NCBI GenBank assembly: GCA_002633005.1
Contig: NMRA01000125.1
Span: 591,566-655,565 of the forward strand
Length of the DNA: 64,000 nt
Source: Phoronis australis
Taxonomy: Eukaryota; Phoronida; Phoronidae
Direction of reading: 5' to 3'
The notes under the pieces were generated by a model that worked only from the letters and a program-made list of their open reading frames with translations, was not told the DNA's origin and made no database searches. This document shows, in pieces, positions 47,280 to 60,595 of the stretch. Each line of letters opens with the position of its first letter. The first letter of the stretch is position 1. A program made the translations under genes and the position numbers.

Positions 47280-50200
47280 CATGTTCTCTCCGATTGTCGT
47301 AAAGGTCCGTTTACACCATTTTACTAGGATTTGTGTCGAAACTGAATAACATAACATGTTTTTGGTCTGCAAAGGTCTGAGTAGAACGAAAGTTGAACAG
47401 TCGAATCTGTACGGCTCTGTACACGACTTTTGAACTTCTTTACATCAAAATTGTCATGGGTGGCATTGTCTACGAGCTTTTAGCTCAAAAAGTAGTGTCA
47501 CAGAACACCTGGCTTCACGTTCCGAATGGTTGTTTACCACAGTGTGTATTACACGAAAAAGCGGAATGTGTGAGCTGGAGAGGTCTTTACAAAACATTAG
47601 TCCTAAAATTATTGGAATTCTGCTACAAGTTCTTTAACGCCAAGATCTATTGCATACACTTCATAGTTAGCCATTTTTCTGAATTGCGCAATCATTACTG
47701 GCGCATTCTGCAGGTTGTAGGTGCGAAAATACTGGATTATTTAACGGTGTTGGTTAGCGCCTACGGACGCAAATATCACCTTGTTTAAGCCGATTGAGTA
47801 CCAAAGCGAAATGTCAACGCTTTTTTTAGAGCCAAAAGCCATAAGCCCCGAGTTAAAGATAGTTGTCAGTGTAATATGCGTATGCAGAATTATTTTTAAA
47901 GTAAGTGCAAAATTGCCAGTTAATGACCTTAATTCCAATTTTATTTGTGTCGAATCAATACAAACCAGTCATAATGTTGGCAAAGGTACTGAGCTAAATG
48001 TCAAAGAAGTTATTTTATTGTGTGATCGATCATCAGGTAGAACACCACTGTCTGTGACCTAAATGATTTTGATCGCGTTATTGCCGTGTTGTCGTTAATG
48101 TTTAAATTGAAAGAGATGAAAGTAGGTTTACTGCCGCTTCAATCTAAAACGATTATTTTCTGTTACGCTTTATCTCGTCTCATTCATGTCAACAAATGAA
48201 AAATGGTGCATGGTAAAAAATACCTTGCAGCGCAGTGTTACTAAGAAAGCGTTAGGGAATTTCAATGGCATATTTTTTCAAGATTGCAGCGCCAATTTTT
48301 GAGGTTTACAGGAGAAGGTTTCACATAAATGATAGATATCTAACTTTAATAATTTAGCGCTTGCCCACTTTCAACAACAATTTATCAAACAATTAACTAG
48401 GTGTAATCCTTCACAAAGCCGAATCTGCGCATGCGCGTACGTGTCAAACTTAGTACAACCTCACAGGCTAAATTTTAGAAATCCTGTCTGCACTGAGTGA
48501 GGTCACAGAAAAAATTCTACTCGCTGACGAGAGTGTGTTGGTTTTGATAGATTCTCGTGCCAACGATTCTTGGATTTCAGTGATTAATTGGAGTGCCCAT
48601 GGCTGCCATTCCTAGTAATTGATGTTTGTGTTCATATTGTGGCATTACCCCTCCAGGTGGCACTCCGTACCTGATTTTATTCGTCGACTGCACTGAATAT
48701 TACAATTTTAGCTCGTTAATGTCAACCTGCAAAAACATTTGATTGGTTCAACAGTTATAACGGTATTTAGTTCGATGATGAACTAATCTGGTGAGATCAC
48801 GTGCACCGATTGTAATGTACGTGCATAGAGCACCCCGAGGAGTCGCGAAGATTTTAGTGGCATCCGAAACGTGCAAAGACTTTAGTGTAGACAGTTCTAT
48901 ATATTCATGTTGGTAGCCGAAGAAAAACAACTTCAGAAGTACGTGCCGTTTGTCTGTGACATGATGACTTGAACGATAATAATTTGTTATTTGCCTGTAC
49001 TATTAGTAAAAAAGTCGTTCTTAATGAATGGATTAGTGCCAAGGTCAGTGGTTAGCATCGAGCTCTTAGCCAGACTGCGTTAACCATCTTTGTTCTCAAA
49101 GCGGTGTAACTGTAACATTAAAAAATTGCTCTATAAACGAGACCCTTTTGCATTTTCGGTTAACGGGTCACCCTTTTTAGAACGTAAAATCGCGTAACTT
49201 GACACTCGGATGACGATTATAATAGAGCATATGGGTAGCAAAATTTCGAACAGGAATATGAATCTGTATTGTATTGGGTTTCCGAAAAGCATATCAGGGC
49301 CGGAAACTCACATCGACCCCAACTTGAAAGCATGTAACCTACAATGTACAAGTAAGCCTCCATAGCGTAACATGGCCGGCGGATACGTTAATAAGCTCAA
49401 TACTCAACGCCAGTTAAGTTTTTCAACAAGTATTCACCATTATTTTTTATAAAACGTGAACACATTTTAGGGAAGAAATGGAAAAATGATCATTTTAAAA
49501 CCGGCCAGTAACTGCCTGTAATTTTGACCGCCACCTTTCTCCACTGAATATACGTGCAGGGCATTGAGCTTATTCTCAAAACCCGGGACTACGCGAACAC
49601 TGTGTGGACATTTCGGCATTATTATATCCTAAACGTGGATTAACTCGATCAACAAGCTGGTTCATATTCATTGTTCCTTGTCATAATTTCAAAATGAACA
49701 TTCAGGAAGTATTGATATATCACAATGCAACTATTGCGAATCAGCCCAATCACGGAAGGACTGTGAAATATTGTGATGTCGCCTCTTGTACTCGTCGATA
49801 CTTTGATTGTGAAATCATTTTTTGTTGCAGTATGGAAAAGTAAGATCTTGTCTTATGGTCTAGTCTTAATGCGCGACGTTGAACTCGAAATTAGTTTTGT
49901 GTGAACTCAAGATAAGCATCTTGTCACTCTCTACTCAAGCACATTATGGCATACAAATATATCTATGAGCTTCTAAATCAAATTTGTACCTGATGTTCCT
50001 AATATTTGAGCTCCAAATTAGCATAAAACTTAAGGAAAAACTGAGAATCTATTCGATTTTCCGAATTCAATCTGTAACTTATAGTTTATGTCGTGTTACG
50101 AAGTACAAGATAGAATTAGAAAATCATCCAATGTACTCGAGCACAAACTATACACTGTACTGTATGTGCTGAGTTAGCTCAAATGTAGAATGAAAAGGGT

Positions 50201-51427
50201 AAAAATATTTTCGATTTCGATTTCGAATAAAAAAATAGACCTCGGAATCGCGTTTGCCCACTGGTTTTTATAATTAGCGATTCAAGTGGTGTAAAAAAGT
50301 TCATCCAATTGACCATATTATTGCATTTTTCCCCGACTAACCGTTCGTTATATTTGATATTAGAATACATAGAACGCATGGACTTAAATATTGCGTTTTC
50401 TGAAAACAGTTCAGTATATGTATATTCGATTCAGGTCGTGCAGGATTCCTTGGTCTGTTTGAAACAATACTTTATCAATATGACGAACATTTCATTTCAA
50501 GTCCTGCATTGCTCGTGCTATGTCTTTTGAAGGACGAAAATAACAAATCAATCGAAAGGTATGAATTAAAGATCAAAGGTTTTAAATGAAATGAAATTTG
50601 CCCAGATATCCTTCTAACTCACGGTAACTATTTAGCAACTGAATTAATCGTGCACACGGCACTCATTAAAGATGGGAATAACGTTTGATTTTTAATGTGT
50701 TCCATGCACTTTTTGTCTGAACGCAGCGCGTGTTGGTATTTTGTGTTCAATAGCAGTTCATAAACAATAGATTTGGAACTCCGACATTCTCTTGCGAAAT
50801 ATCCTAGAGGAGGCGCCACCCTCTAAACATAGTAGACTCAGCTTCCAGTTAGGGTATTGTGACGGGAAATTCTTCCATCTATTTTACTGTCTAGTATAAC
50901 GAAAAAATAGTAACTTCGGCATTGAAACGCTGTTCAAGGTCTTCCAATAGTTTGAGCGACACCAGCGTGCTTTTGAGCTTAAAATGAAACGTCCCGTGGA
51001 ATTAAACTGCTGTTGAAGTGCAAGATTGGTTTTTGAGTAGGCCTTGTGGTTATTTCTGGCGTAATAATATGAGCTTTATTCAAGACGTTAACATTTTACG
51101 AGCGTTCAATTTATTTAAACACGGATGAAAGTTGGGCAAAATCACCGGAAGTAAAGTTTGATATGTTTGCCAGGTGTCGCTAGTGAATAATGACGTCATG
51201 GCTTATGTGGAAGATCGCAGATTTCGTCCATTGAAAATATACGTAGTTGGTGGTCAATGTACTATAGTATATTATTTAACTTGATTAAGGGGCTTCAATC
51301 ACAATTTTGTTTACTAGTTAGACTAGTAATTGGCTATTCATGTACATTTATGTCTCGGATGAAAACAACAGCAAATCTTTTTGAGTATCAAGCTGGCTTC
51401 TGAAAGGGATACTCTACGCTAGACCTG

Positions 51428-51578
51428 CCTCCCGTTCAGTAGCGCTAGGACCTCGCTAAAAAGCAAGACTTCGCGAGATTACGTGAGATATTGTCGTGTA
51501 TTTTAAATGAGAGCACGTGACTTTGACTAGGTTTTAGCTAGGTCCTAGCGTAGGTCCTAGCGTCTACTGAACGCACGC
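51428..51578 (+). mobile_element. 151-bp MITE, copy 3
   Basis: Same length and ends as copies 1 and 2. The left flank is CTG (51425-51427) and the right flank is CAG (51579-51581). Both fit the CWG target but are not identical, so either one base has mutated or an exchange between copies has occurred. Confidence 0.88.
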
Positions 51579-51629
51579 CAGGTGTTCACGTTTCAAGTTT
51601 CGGGCAATAAATATAGTAAGTAGGGTGGT

Positions 51630-51770
51630 ATGTTTCATTACGCGTTTATTAACATCTCAAAAGCATTCGACCGTACTCTCCATGATTTACTTTTTCATAG
51701 ATTGAAAAGTATTGATGTACACATTAAGGTTTTCAGAATACGTCTTTCTACGTATAGTAAATGTTGCACT
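51630..51770 (+). pseudogene. Non-LTR retrotransposon reverse transcriptase relic
   Basis: The frame contains INISKAFDRTLHDLLFHRL followed by a Ser/Thr-Tyr-Ser-Lys segment, matching reverse-transcriptase block A of CR1/jockey-like elements (D-x-SKAFD-x-V-x-H-x-LL-x-KL). The first, catalytic aspartate is asparagine here. The following blocks, including YADD, cannot be found and the frame degenerates after ~45 codons. It is a short, inactive 5'- and 3'-truncated relic. Confidence 0.55.
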
Positions 51771-51964
51771 TGCATGAAAAATCGAATTTGGTTGTGCTGT
51801 TTACACTTTTCAACCCAATATCATTTTTCGAGATACAGGATCAAATGGGAGGGGGTGTGTGGAAGATACTCCTTGTACTCTATAAATTCTGCTTCAAAAT
51901 TCCCGGCGAGGATGCCCAGTGTCCGTGGGGTAAATGGAACATACGAAAAGAAACTTGTCTAATT

Positions 51965-53010
51965 TTTAATGTTTATTACGAAGTCATCAGAATACAATGA
52001 ATATACATAACCCAGAAAGCGCCAAGAGGCATTAGATCTGGGTTAAAAATACAAAGAAGCCTTTATACAATTACTATACACCAATACATAAATTAAAAAC
52101 ATGATGTTAAGATTACAATGATATATGATTACGAATGTAAATAATTCATTTTCATACACAAGTATACAATTCTAACGACTCACACAAAGAGATATAATGT
52201 TATAAAGAAATTCTGAAACTATTTCAAATAAAACCTTATTTTCATTTGGCGGGTTGAGTTCTTGACATCCATATAAAAATAATTTTGTTGTACAATTGCG
52301 GAATTTCAGAATATTATTTGTAGACATTGGGGTATTGCTCGAGTGTCTGGAAAAGCTGTACCCTCAGCTCCTTGCATACGTCACAAGCAAAGAAAACATG
52401 AGGATATGTCTGAAACTATTGTCAGTGTATGACTTATCAGATGATTGGAACAGCCATAATGTGACGAACCAAGCACATTCCCTAAACGTACTTTCCCAGC
52501 GTGTCAACGACTGCCATCTACATCCTGTGCAAAGCTGATAATCAGATATCGAATGTAACTCAAAATAACTTCTCGAAATAATTAATATCCGACGTAGAGT
52601 ATTTATTCAGGCGCTGACTCGACTGCTGTGCTCAAGTAATCATTTCTTGCGAAAATAAGTAGCATAGGTTATATAATTTGGGTTGCGTACTCCGTGAAAT
52701 ACGAATACCATTCTTTCTTAGTGTGCATTGGGTACCAAGATCTTCCTGGTACAGTACTTTTAATAGTGGTCGATGCTGTCATTCTCCCATATTATTTATA
52801 TTTGAATTTTCATGACAAAGCTATCTACAAGGCAAGGCGGAAAATCCGATACGAACGTAATTAAGAACTGTCTTACTCTGTGAGATTTAAAGTAATGCGT
52901 TTCCTGAAGAATTATACAGAAATAGTTGGTATTCTACATGTCAGTCAATGACCCGACTGCTGTGTTAGCCTTATAATCCTTGTGAAAATATACTGTTTAG
53001 GTTATCTTAT
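51965..53010. other. Intergenic, AT-rich, no gene recognised
   Basis: May include the decayed 3' part of the retrotransposon. The pair AACCCAGA (52009) and TCTGGGTT (52037) forms a small stem. An 80-residue frame at 52296-52538 is unassigned. Confidence 0.4.
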
Positions 53011-53014
53011 TTGG

Positions 53015-53285
53015 GTCGTGTCAGGCCCTAAGCCGGGGGGAGGGGGTTTGGGGGGCGGGTTCGATCGAATCCCCCTCCGCGGAAAAAGTCCAGCCAGAGG
53101 CCCAGCCTAAAGAGATATAGATGACGGCAACAACAGCAACAACAACAGAATTGCTGCAACTGCTGGTACTGCTAACTACAATGATAACTAAGTTAGTAGT
53201 AATTTTAAATTTACTTCTGATTCAAAGTGCTTCACGTAGTCATCGGGCCGCACCCGGCCCCACTTCGCCCTAGTGGTGTTTGCGC
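53015..53285 (-). repeat. Companion module of the minisatellite repeat, copy 2
   Basis: Inverted counterpart of 10120-10360, with an AGGCCC/G-rich block, GGTTCGATCGAATCCCC, a CAACAACAGAATTGCTGCAA stretch and CATCGGGCCG. Confidence 0.7.
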
Positions 53286-53404
53286 AGATGACAGCATCGT
53301 GCAGATGATTAGAGGAGGTTTTACGTCATTAATTGGCATTGAACGTGATTGTTTGCTATACCATTATTGTCGATATTATCGTTGGCCAAATGGGTGAGCG
53401 TTAC

Positions 53405-53783
53405 GCCTTTAAATTACGCTCGTAAGTTAATTCTTGTTAGAGGCGTAAAGTAATTATATGCGGTGCAAAGTAATTCTTTACAGCGTAAAGTAATTATTGA
53501 CGACGTTAAGTAATTATTTACGACGTAAAATAATTATTACATTACGACGAAATGTAATTATTTGTGACGACAAAACTTACTTTACGCCGCGAATAATTAC
53601 TTTACGCCGTAAAAAGTTACTTAACTCTGCAAATAATTTCTATACACCGCATATAATTTTTTACGCCGTAAAAAGTTTCCTTACGCCGCAAATAAATACT
53701 TTACACCGTAAATAATTACTTTACGCCGCAAATAGTTACTTAACGCCTCCAACAAGAATTATCTTACACTTAATTTAAAGGCC
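53405..53783. mobile_element. 379-bp foldback element made of GCGTAAAGTAATTATT repeats
   Basis: The outer ends GCCTTTAAATTA and TAATTTAAAGGC are inverted repeats. Inside them TTAATTCTTGTTAGAGGCGT is mirrored by ACGCCTCCAACAAGAATTAT. The body is ~16 degenerate ~20-24-bp units. Those left of about 53560 read GCGTAAAGTAATTATT; those to the right read the reverse complement. The whole unit can fold into one long hairpin. Confidence 0.8.
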
Positions 53784-53789
53784 CAACGA

Positions 53790-54340
53790 TACACCGTAGT
53801 GTAACAAAGGAGTCTAGTAGTAAATGTCTAACTAGCTGAGCAGCGAAAGAGCTCCCAAAAAGTAGTGTGGTGTGATTGCCTTAAAATCGACCAAGAAACA
53901 AAACAGCAGATTTGTCATCTGTTATTTTGGTATACCTGCTAGCATAGCTTGGTAAGATGCAGGCATTTGCGAATTTCGAATTGAAGGTGATCGTCAAATG
54001 ATTGTTGTTCATCCAGTGTCCACTTTGATAGTGGATTGGTGGATTGACATGCATACGCGTGCATGTGTGCGCTTCCATTCGTTCAAACCCAGTACACGCT
54101 GACGGCATGTTCAATACAGGCAGTCCTCTGTTGCTCAAACAAACAAACATGTAACTACCACTGAGAAAACGTCGACGAGCATGTTCTCAGTATTAGGAAA
54201 AACCAGGTCTAGACCTAATAAAAATTTTGGTCAATGAAGGAAGTACATGTATTCTCTTGTCCATCAGTGACACTGGTACACAGCCTCGCAGACTTCATAC
54301 CAGCAACAAATTTGATGAATTAGATTTACATGTCAGTATT
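53790..54340. other. Intergenic, no gene recognised
   Basis: No domain-bearing frame or repeat with defined ends. Confidence 0.5.
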
Positions 54341-54344
54341 CCAA

Positions 54345-54465
54345 AGGTTCACCACACCGAAGATCCACTACTACGAAGGTTCGCTACTCCGAAAATTCGC
54401 TGCCTTCAAAAGTTCACTACTTCGAATGTCCACAATTCCGAAATCAGAACTCCGACAGTTCATTA
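54345..54465 (+). repeat. ~15-16-bp minisatellite (GGTTCACTACTCCGAA)
   Basis: About eight degenerate tandem units, with GTTCACCACACCGAA, GATCCACTACTACGAA and GGTTCGCTACTCCGAA visible. A two-unit trace is at 9630-9660. Confidence 0.7.
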
Positions 54466-54974
54466 ATGAGTCGGAACTGACATGAATGAAGTATTGTATT
54501 TGTGTCCATCATGTAGTAACCATTTAAAGGGTGTGCAAGAGTTGAACAGACTTAAAACATTGGTTACATTGCTTACAAATGAGCTCAGTTCCAAAAACTG
54601 CCAATCGTGATTCTTGGATCTAACTGACGATTCATTCTCAAGCTGGGACAATACTGTGGCGCACGTGTCAGACTGCTGCGACCAAAGACGGTTTTAAGTT
54701 TAAGAACACTAGATGGGACTCCTTTACTTTGTAAAAACTGGAAACGAAAGGGTAGCATTCTAAACACTTATAGTCTTGACTGGCCTTGCTCGGGGGGCCG
54801 TCGGTGAGATTGAGGAGCAGCAGCCCTAAACTAGCTCAGTTGTGCCCTGAAATGATGTGACCTTGACATTTCGATTTTTTTCTGCATTCCTGCCTCACCA
54901 TCTGAATATCCCGCTTTTTGACACACAGCCAAGTTGACATATTATCATATACTATTGTAATTTCCCACACGACA

Positions 54975-55745
54975 TGGCCCCAATTTTCCGCTTGACTAAA
55001 AAAAAAAACAAAACAACGGGACGTTTTTTTGCGGCATCCGCTGTGCCCCATTCAACATTAACAACAACAAAATCGCTGTCGGGCATTTTTGGGTGCTACA
55101 TGTACATCTACCGTTCGACAAAACGTTGTCCAGTGATACGTCTTTGGGTGTTGCTGCGAACATTTCACCTTTACGTTTTGGATTAGATCCAGATATCCCG
55201 CTTTTTATCCTGTAGTCCCGTTTTTCAATCCAGTTGTTCCGTATTTTCGTTCTTGAATGTTGACCGTGACTACTATGCAACAGGTGTTCAAAATAACATT
55301 GTCACTTTTTAGGAATATTGTTATTTTCCAGAGTCCACTTTGTTTAGTAACACACCAATTGTAAAATGTGTTCCAATGACTCTTATTTACGCTAACTTTC
55401 ACTACATGTAGCGGTGTCACTAACTTGTTCTTTTTGATAAAAAGAGTTTATTCCTTAACTTTTATGGAAAGTCCTAGACTGCAACTAACGTGATGAGCTA
55501 TCCCCAGTACATTTCAAAGCTACGTGATAGATGTTTGCTCATTTTTATCTATCAACCCTTTACCTTCATATGTATTTCGATACTTGGAGTAATTTATCGT
55601 ATTTTTCGTATATGTTATAGCATTCTGAATTTTTAGTGAAACATATAATTGTATCAAACGACACCAAAGGTTCAGTTTGTTGACACTCTTGAGTTTTTGA
55701 ATTGAAAAATAAACCAGCCAGGTATGCCAAATGATAATTACTAAT
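54975..55745 (+). repeat. Interspersed ~770-bp repeat, copy A (uninterrupted)
   Basis: About 75-80% similar to 60033-60595 plus 62744-62870 plus ~63105-63180. Shared landmarks are CGGGCATTTTTGGGTG, TGTTCAAAATAACATTG, CCAATGACTCTTATTTAC, GATACTTGGAGTA and CAGGTATG. It is non-coding. No terminal repeats are identified, so its class is unknown. Confidence 0.75.
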
Positions 55746-55749
55746 GAGT

Positions 55750-58700
55750 AGAATTATTTATCTTGTGCTTCTGGTATAATCATCAAGAACTGACAAACGG
55801 CCTTTCTAATGATATGGTTCTTATGCAGTTCGGTTTAAAAACTGCGGAGTTGCGAAAAGTTTTCAAGACAAAAATCCATAGCAAATACACCGTGACACAA
55901 CGGAACAAACGAATGCAAACGACTCTCAGCGGCCGCGAGATAGGAGTTGGCATTCCACCGGGCTAGAGTTCTATGACTTAACCTAACAATGGAAAGAGTT
56001 AACAATCAGATTTATTTTTTTCTTTTTGAATTAATGAATCACTATGTAGAAATGAGTTTCTGTCTGCCAAATCTAAGTCATAATCAAGCGAAAGTCGCTT
56101 TCTCGCTCTCATTACCATAGAGAGCGTCATTATGAAAAGTCCCGGCTTCGTCTTCTTCGTTGCCAAAAACAGATTGCCGCAATTATGTAGTGCATTATAC
56201 TATAACTAAATATTAGAACGCATTTCCCTCCAACTTATATATAAAGCGTCTCTCGAAATTTACCTTGCCACGATAGCAATTGGTTTATATAATCGAAAGA
56301 ATTGAGAGGTTTGTGGTCGTTGTCTAATCATTACTCAAACTTGAAATTAAAAGTTTTGGCATTATTCGATGCTTGGGTACATACACTGTGATGACTTAGT
56401 TAGGTAACTTTCTAAACCTAGTTTGCAATTTATGACCTCAGCATTAAAGCTAAATGGTCGAGTATGAACTCGAAATTTCGAGTGTTTACTCGAGTTTGCA
56501 GCACGAAAATTGGGGTCATCAAGTGCAAACATCGACTAGAAATTTTTATGCATAAACAATGGTGTGCTCGAGCACAGACTGTCGACCACTTATCTCGACG
56601 TCGCACAAAAGTAGATTAGGAAAATTACCAAAAATAGTTTTGAATTCGATTTCGAGTACACAGATTAGAGCCTGGTCCATGGAGTGAAAACGACACGTCT
56701 CAGTATGAATGTCTGACTAACCTTACCACATGGTGGCGACTAACCTTCTTTTAACGTTGAGCTGTATGATCTGTTTGGAAATGAAAACAGTTTCCTATCA
56801 TGGTGTGTTGAAGTTTAAACATACATGTACTTGTTTGTGTAACTGTGTAGCACTAGGCTTATCATTAGCGTTAAAGGTAGTGATCAAGAAGACATTGGCT
56901 TCACTTGATTCACTTTGGTTTCTCCTGGTGAGCCGGCTGGGACATGTGATTGGTCTCCAAGAGGACTTCCAGTTTACAGACAAAAGTCGTACGCCCTAGT
57001 CGGTTGACCCATTTGAACCGGCGAACTACATGTAGATCTAGCGCAGCCAATTATGTGATTCAAGTGGCTTGACATACAACACGTTGATGCACCGAAAACA
57101 TTACTATGACTTGGTAGAGACATACTGATTTTCTGGACACACACATTAGATAGAGCTAAGACTAGACAATCATAATGGTGTCAAATATTTTGTAACTTCA
57201 GTTTAAGGAACGAATGCTTGCCCAAAACTGAAAGAGTTACAACTACCATCCGATGCCGGGATGTGCGTCTTAAACGATATTTCAATACTTGCCATATCCG
57301 GTACGCAATTTACACGCTACGTGCGAACGTAGTATATTTATTAGTCAGTGTTTCGATGATCTTCATTTTATGTGTGATTTTAAGCATTAAGCGTTTAATA
57401 TATTATAAACGACAACAATTAACCCAAAAATGCAAGAGTCTTTCTGAAGAGCGCTCAATCGATTAACTTTCTCTTACATGTACATGTTGACTCCCGTGTT
57501 TGCTCATAATGCATGGTGGCTATGAAGCAAATATCAGCAAGGGAATAAATCGTGATTCATTTGATATACGTATACTCTACTGAACTTACATCTGAGAGAA
57601 AATTTGTTCCTCGTGTCACATTTCAAATGTCATGCAATTAGTAATTGTTGTAAATCTTACGGTATTGAACGCTTTTCATATTGCATGTACGCACTGCGCT
57701 ATCATTTCGTTTCACAAACTTAGTCCGTATAAAATAAGCTTTGGGAAATCTACTTCAAAACCGCAGACAAACCGTTAGAGTTCTAAGTGTAGTTGTTATT
57801 AACCTTCTAGCAAAATATATTTCGGGAAATTGCAAGCGTTTTTTAACGTGATCACCATTTAGTTTCGTTTGAATTTGAATAGTGCCTATCTTTCTAAATC
57901 CAAAGCTTTCCAACCACAACTGGAAACCTGTTTACCCACGATGCCTCACATCACCGGACGAGCAGTTTTCAGCACCGATTTCACTGTATGCAAATACAAG
58001 GTAATGAAAAGTTTTGAGTCTGCAAAGCAGACTAAAAAAAGAAAGGTCAAAAACACAAAATCGACACTTTTCACCCAAAAGTCACCACTTCTCTACCGAT
58101 ACACGACTAAAGCCAACATTAGATTCCGAAAGCAAATTTCCTGCCAATTCTAAAACTGTGGTCCAAAAGCATTGTCAATCATCTAGGTTTTTTGCAAATC
58201 TGGCTTGCTTGAGGGCTCCCTGAAATCGCAGCCAATTTCTCAGTCACTACCCAGCAATGCACAATTGCAACAGCAAGCCGCCATCGTGAAGAAGAGTGCA
58301 GCTACACTATCGGGGGAAGTGTTTTTTCATTCTCAACATATTTACAAATACAAAAAAAAATAAATTCACAGAGCCTTCATGCAATGTCTACCTAAAAGTG
58401 TCCCCAAGCCTGGCCTACCCCTAGATTTTAATATTTTGACACTGCAAATTGGCCGTGGCAGCAGCCCAACTGTTCAGTTCCAAATACGAAGCACGCGTTT
58501 TTCTTTCATTATAGATGTCACGCCACCTAGTGTCCAGTCAGGGAAGCTTGCGTATAGGTATTGATAAATAGCGCTGGAAGACGATGTTTCTGTGAATTGA
58601 AATATAGGTTGACTTTGAATAGGGAAAGTTCACGAGCACGTCTAAACTACTGGATGCTAGCCCTAAAATCGCCTAAGAATGGCAAAATCGTTTCAGCAAA

Positions 58701-60030
58701 TTGAGTCTTGATCTCTTTTATATTCCAGCAAAACATGAAATAATGTTCGCTTAACATGGGGCGTGATGAATGCATTTCTCAACATCAACCAAACATAATG
58801 CCGAAATGTTACTTTCAAACTAGTTGGTATGTCCAAAAGATGCCCTGATCAATTGAGAGCTATGTAGTTACATGATGCTTTCTCAGTACTACCACTCCCA
58901 GAGTGCATGCACTGTTGAGGGTATTTCTTTTTCTTGGCATAGTCTTATGTCTGTAAATGGATGGAAAAACGAGCGCTAGGAGATTTCTGCATTGGAACAG
59001 TTGGGTCGGGGAACCGGTGTACATGTTATTGGTCACGTGTTCTCTATAGCAGACACGTGCTTATACAGTTCGTCGAACGACCGTAGACGCGGGTGTAATT
59101 TCACGTATCTCATTATGATCATAGTTCGAATTAGAATGCATAGTTATGTATATTTCTCCATCTGTGCAGTGAATATAATGATAACTGATTATAATTATAC
59201 GCACTCAAGTTGTGGAAGGTCTTTCACCACCATAAGAAAAAAATCGTCCACCGGGTTTAAAGCCTGCTCACGCAAATCATTTGATATAATAATAAACACT
59301 TTCCATCTGAGGATTTGCAGTCAATCACGTGACCAGAATAAATAAGCAGTTTCAGTCAAATCAATGAGTCTCTGAAGATGGAAATTTAGATAAATTGCGT
59401 CCAGACAAGTAAACTTAAATTTTCATCAGAGCTCACACTTGAATGACAGCGAGGTCCTACCTGTTACAATTTGCAAAACGTACAGGTATGCATCCATTAA
59501 ACTATCATAGCCGTGAGTCAGTTAACCAGCTTAATAATAAACCCCAACACATAGAAGTTACAGACGGCAGCGGCACCTCACCCTTGTACTCCGTTGGCAT
59601 ACGTAATCATAAAATTTGTACCGTGTTCGACGTGCCGAATAAAAGCACACACATTGTCAAAGATACGTCTTGATAGGCAAAATGTCTTGTCACCATTCCG
59701 CAGGTCTTTACAAGATTGCTTCGTGAATACTTCCTTAAATAACGTTTGTTAAGTTTATGTTGGATCTTACTGGCAAATCTGCCTATTTGACCAAATAACT
59801 ACAAAACTGTACATTTCAAAACATTACAAGTATGCTTTCTGACCGCGAATGTGACAGCGTGTAGAACTTGCCATTAACAGAGTCACGTGACCATCTTTGT
59901 AAAGTAGAATTTACAAAAAAGAAATGTACCAATAGCACGATGAAGTTTTTGGTTTATTAAAATATTCGAAATGAGATATCAAAAACGCTTTTACAGTTTT
60001 CAAAAATATCAATTCGTTTTCGTCTAACGG
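55750..60030. other. 4.3 kb intergenic, no gene recognised
   Basis: Unassigned short frames only (for example 57869-58153 and 58992-59345). It includes a CTCF-like motif at 58518-58536. Confidence 0.45.
58518..58536 (-). promoter_or_regulatory. CTCF-like motif
   Basis: The reverse strand reads TGGACACTAGGTGGCGTGA, close to the CTCF core, with the full CACTAGGTGGCG block. This is a sequence match only. Confidence 0.4.
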
Positions 60031-60032
60031 AA

Positions 60033-60595
60033 CAGCCATTTTCCGCTCGACTAAAAAGGAAAAACGAGACGTGTGTTTTTGCTGCACCCGCAATTCCCGG
60101 TTCAACTACAAAAAAACACCAAAAACGCTCTCGGGCATTTTTGGGTGTTACATCTCACTTCGACAAAAACGCTGGCATTACTTCTCTGTGTGTTGTGTTG
60201 CTACGAACATCTCACCTTCACGTTGTGTCTTAGACCCATATATCCCACTTTTTATCCTGAAGTCACCCTTTTCAACCCAATTTTTGCTCCGTTATTTCAT
60301 CTCGAGTCTTGACCGTGAAAACTATGCAACAGATGTTCAAAATAACATTGCCTCTTTTTAAGAATATCAATGTTTTACAGAGTTCACTTTCTTTAGTAAT
60401 ATAACAAAACTTGGTCCAATGACTCTTATTTACGGTAACATACACTGCGTGCATTAGGAACACTAAATTTTGCTTACTGAAAAAAGAGTTTATTTCTAAA
60501 CAGTTATGAAAAATTCCTACATTGCAACCAATGTGATGAACTATCTACAGTACATTTTAAAGCAACGTGATGCACGTTTACCCAGTTTTTGTCTA
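60033..60595 (+). repeat. Interspersed ~770-bp repeat, copy B left part
   Basis: Aligns with copy A from 54975 up to about 55545, where copy B is interrupted by the 2,148-bp element. The repeat resumes at 62744. Confidence 0.75.

Larger units (their letters stand above)
43500..51420. other. 7.9 kb intergenic, no gene recognised
   Basis: AT-rich with short unassigned frames. The longest, 131 residues at 47393-47788, shows no domain. It holds the palindrome at 47247-47279 and one ambiguous base at 46072. Confidence 0.45.

Noticed and set aside
47393-47788. 131-residue plus-strand open frame
   Set aside because: No recognisable motif, biased Cys/Tyr/Leu content, no splice context, and AT-rich flanks give long frames by chance.
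53040-53080. tRNA-like GGTTCGATCGAATCC block
   Set aside because: The B box is not followed by the required CC spacing, no A box is upstream, and the string is a self-complementary ATCGAT core of a repeat.
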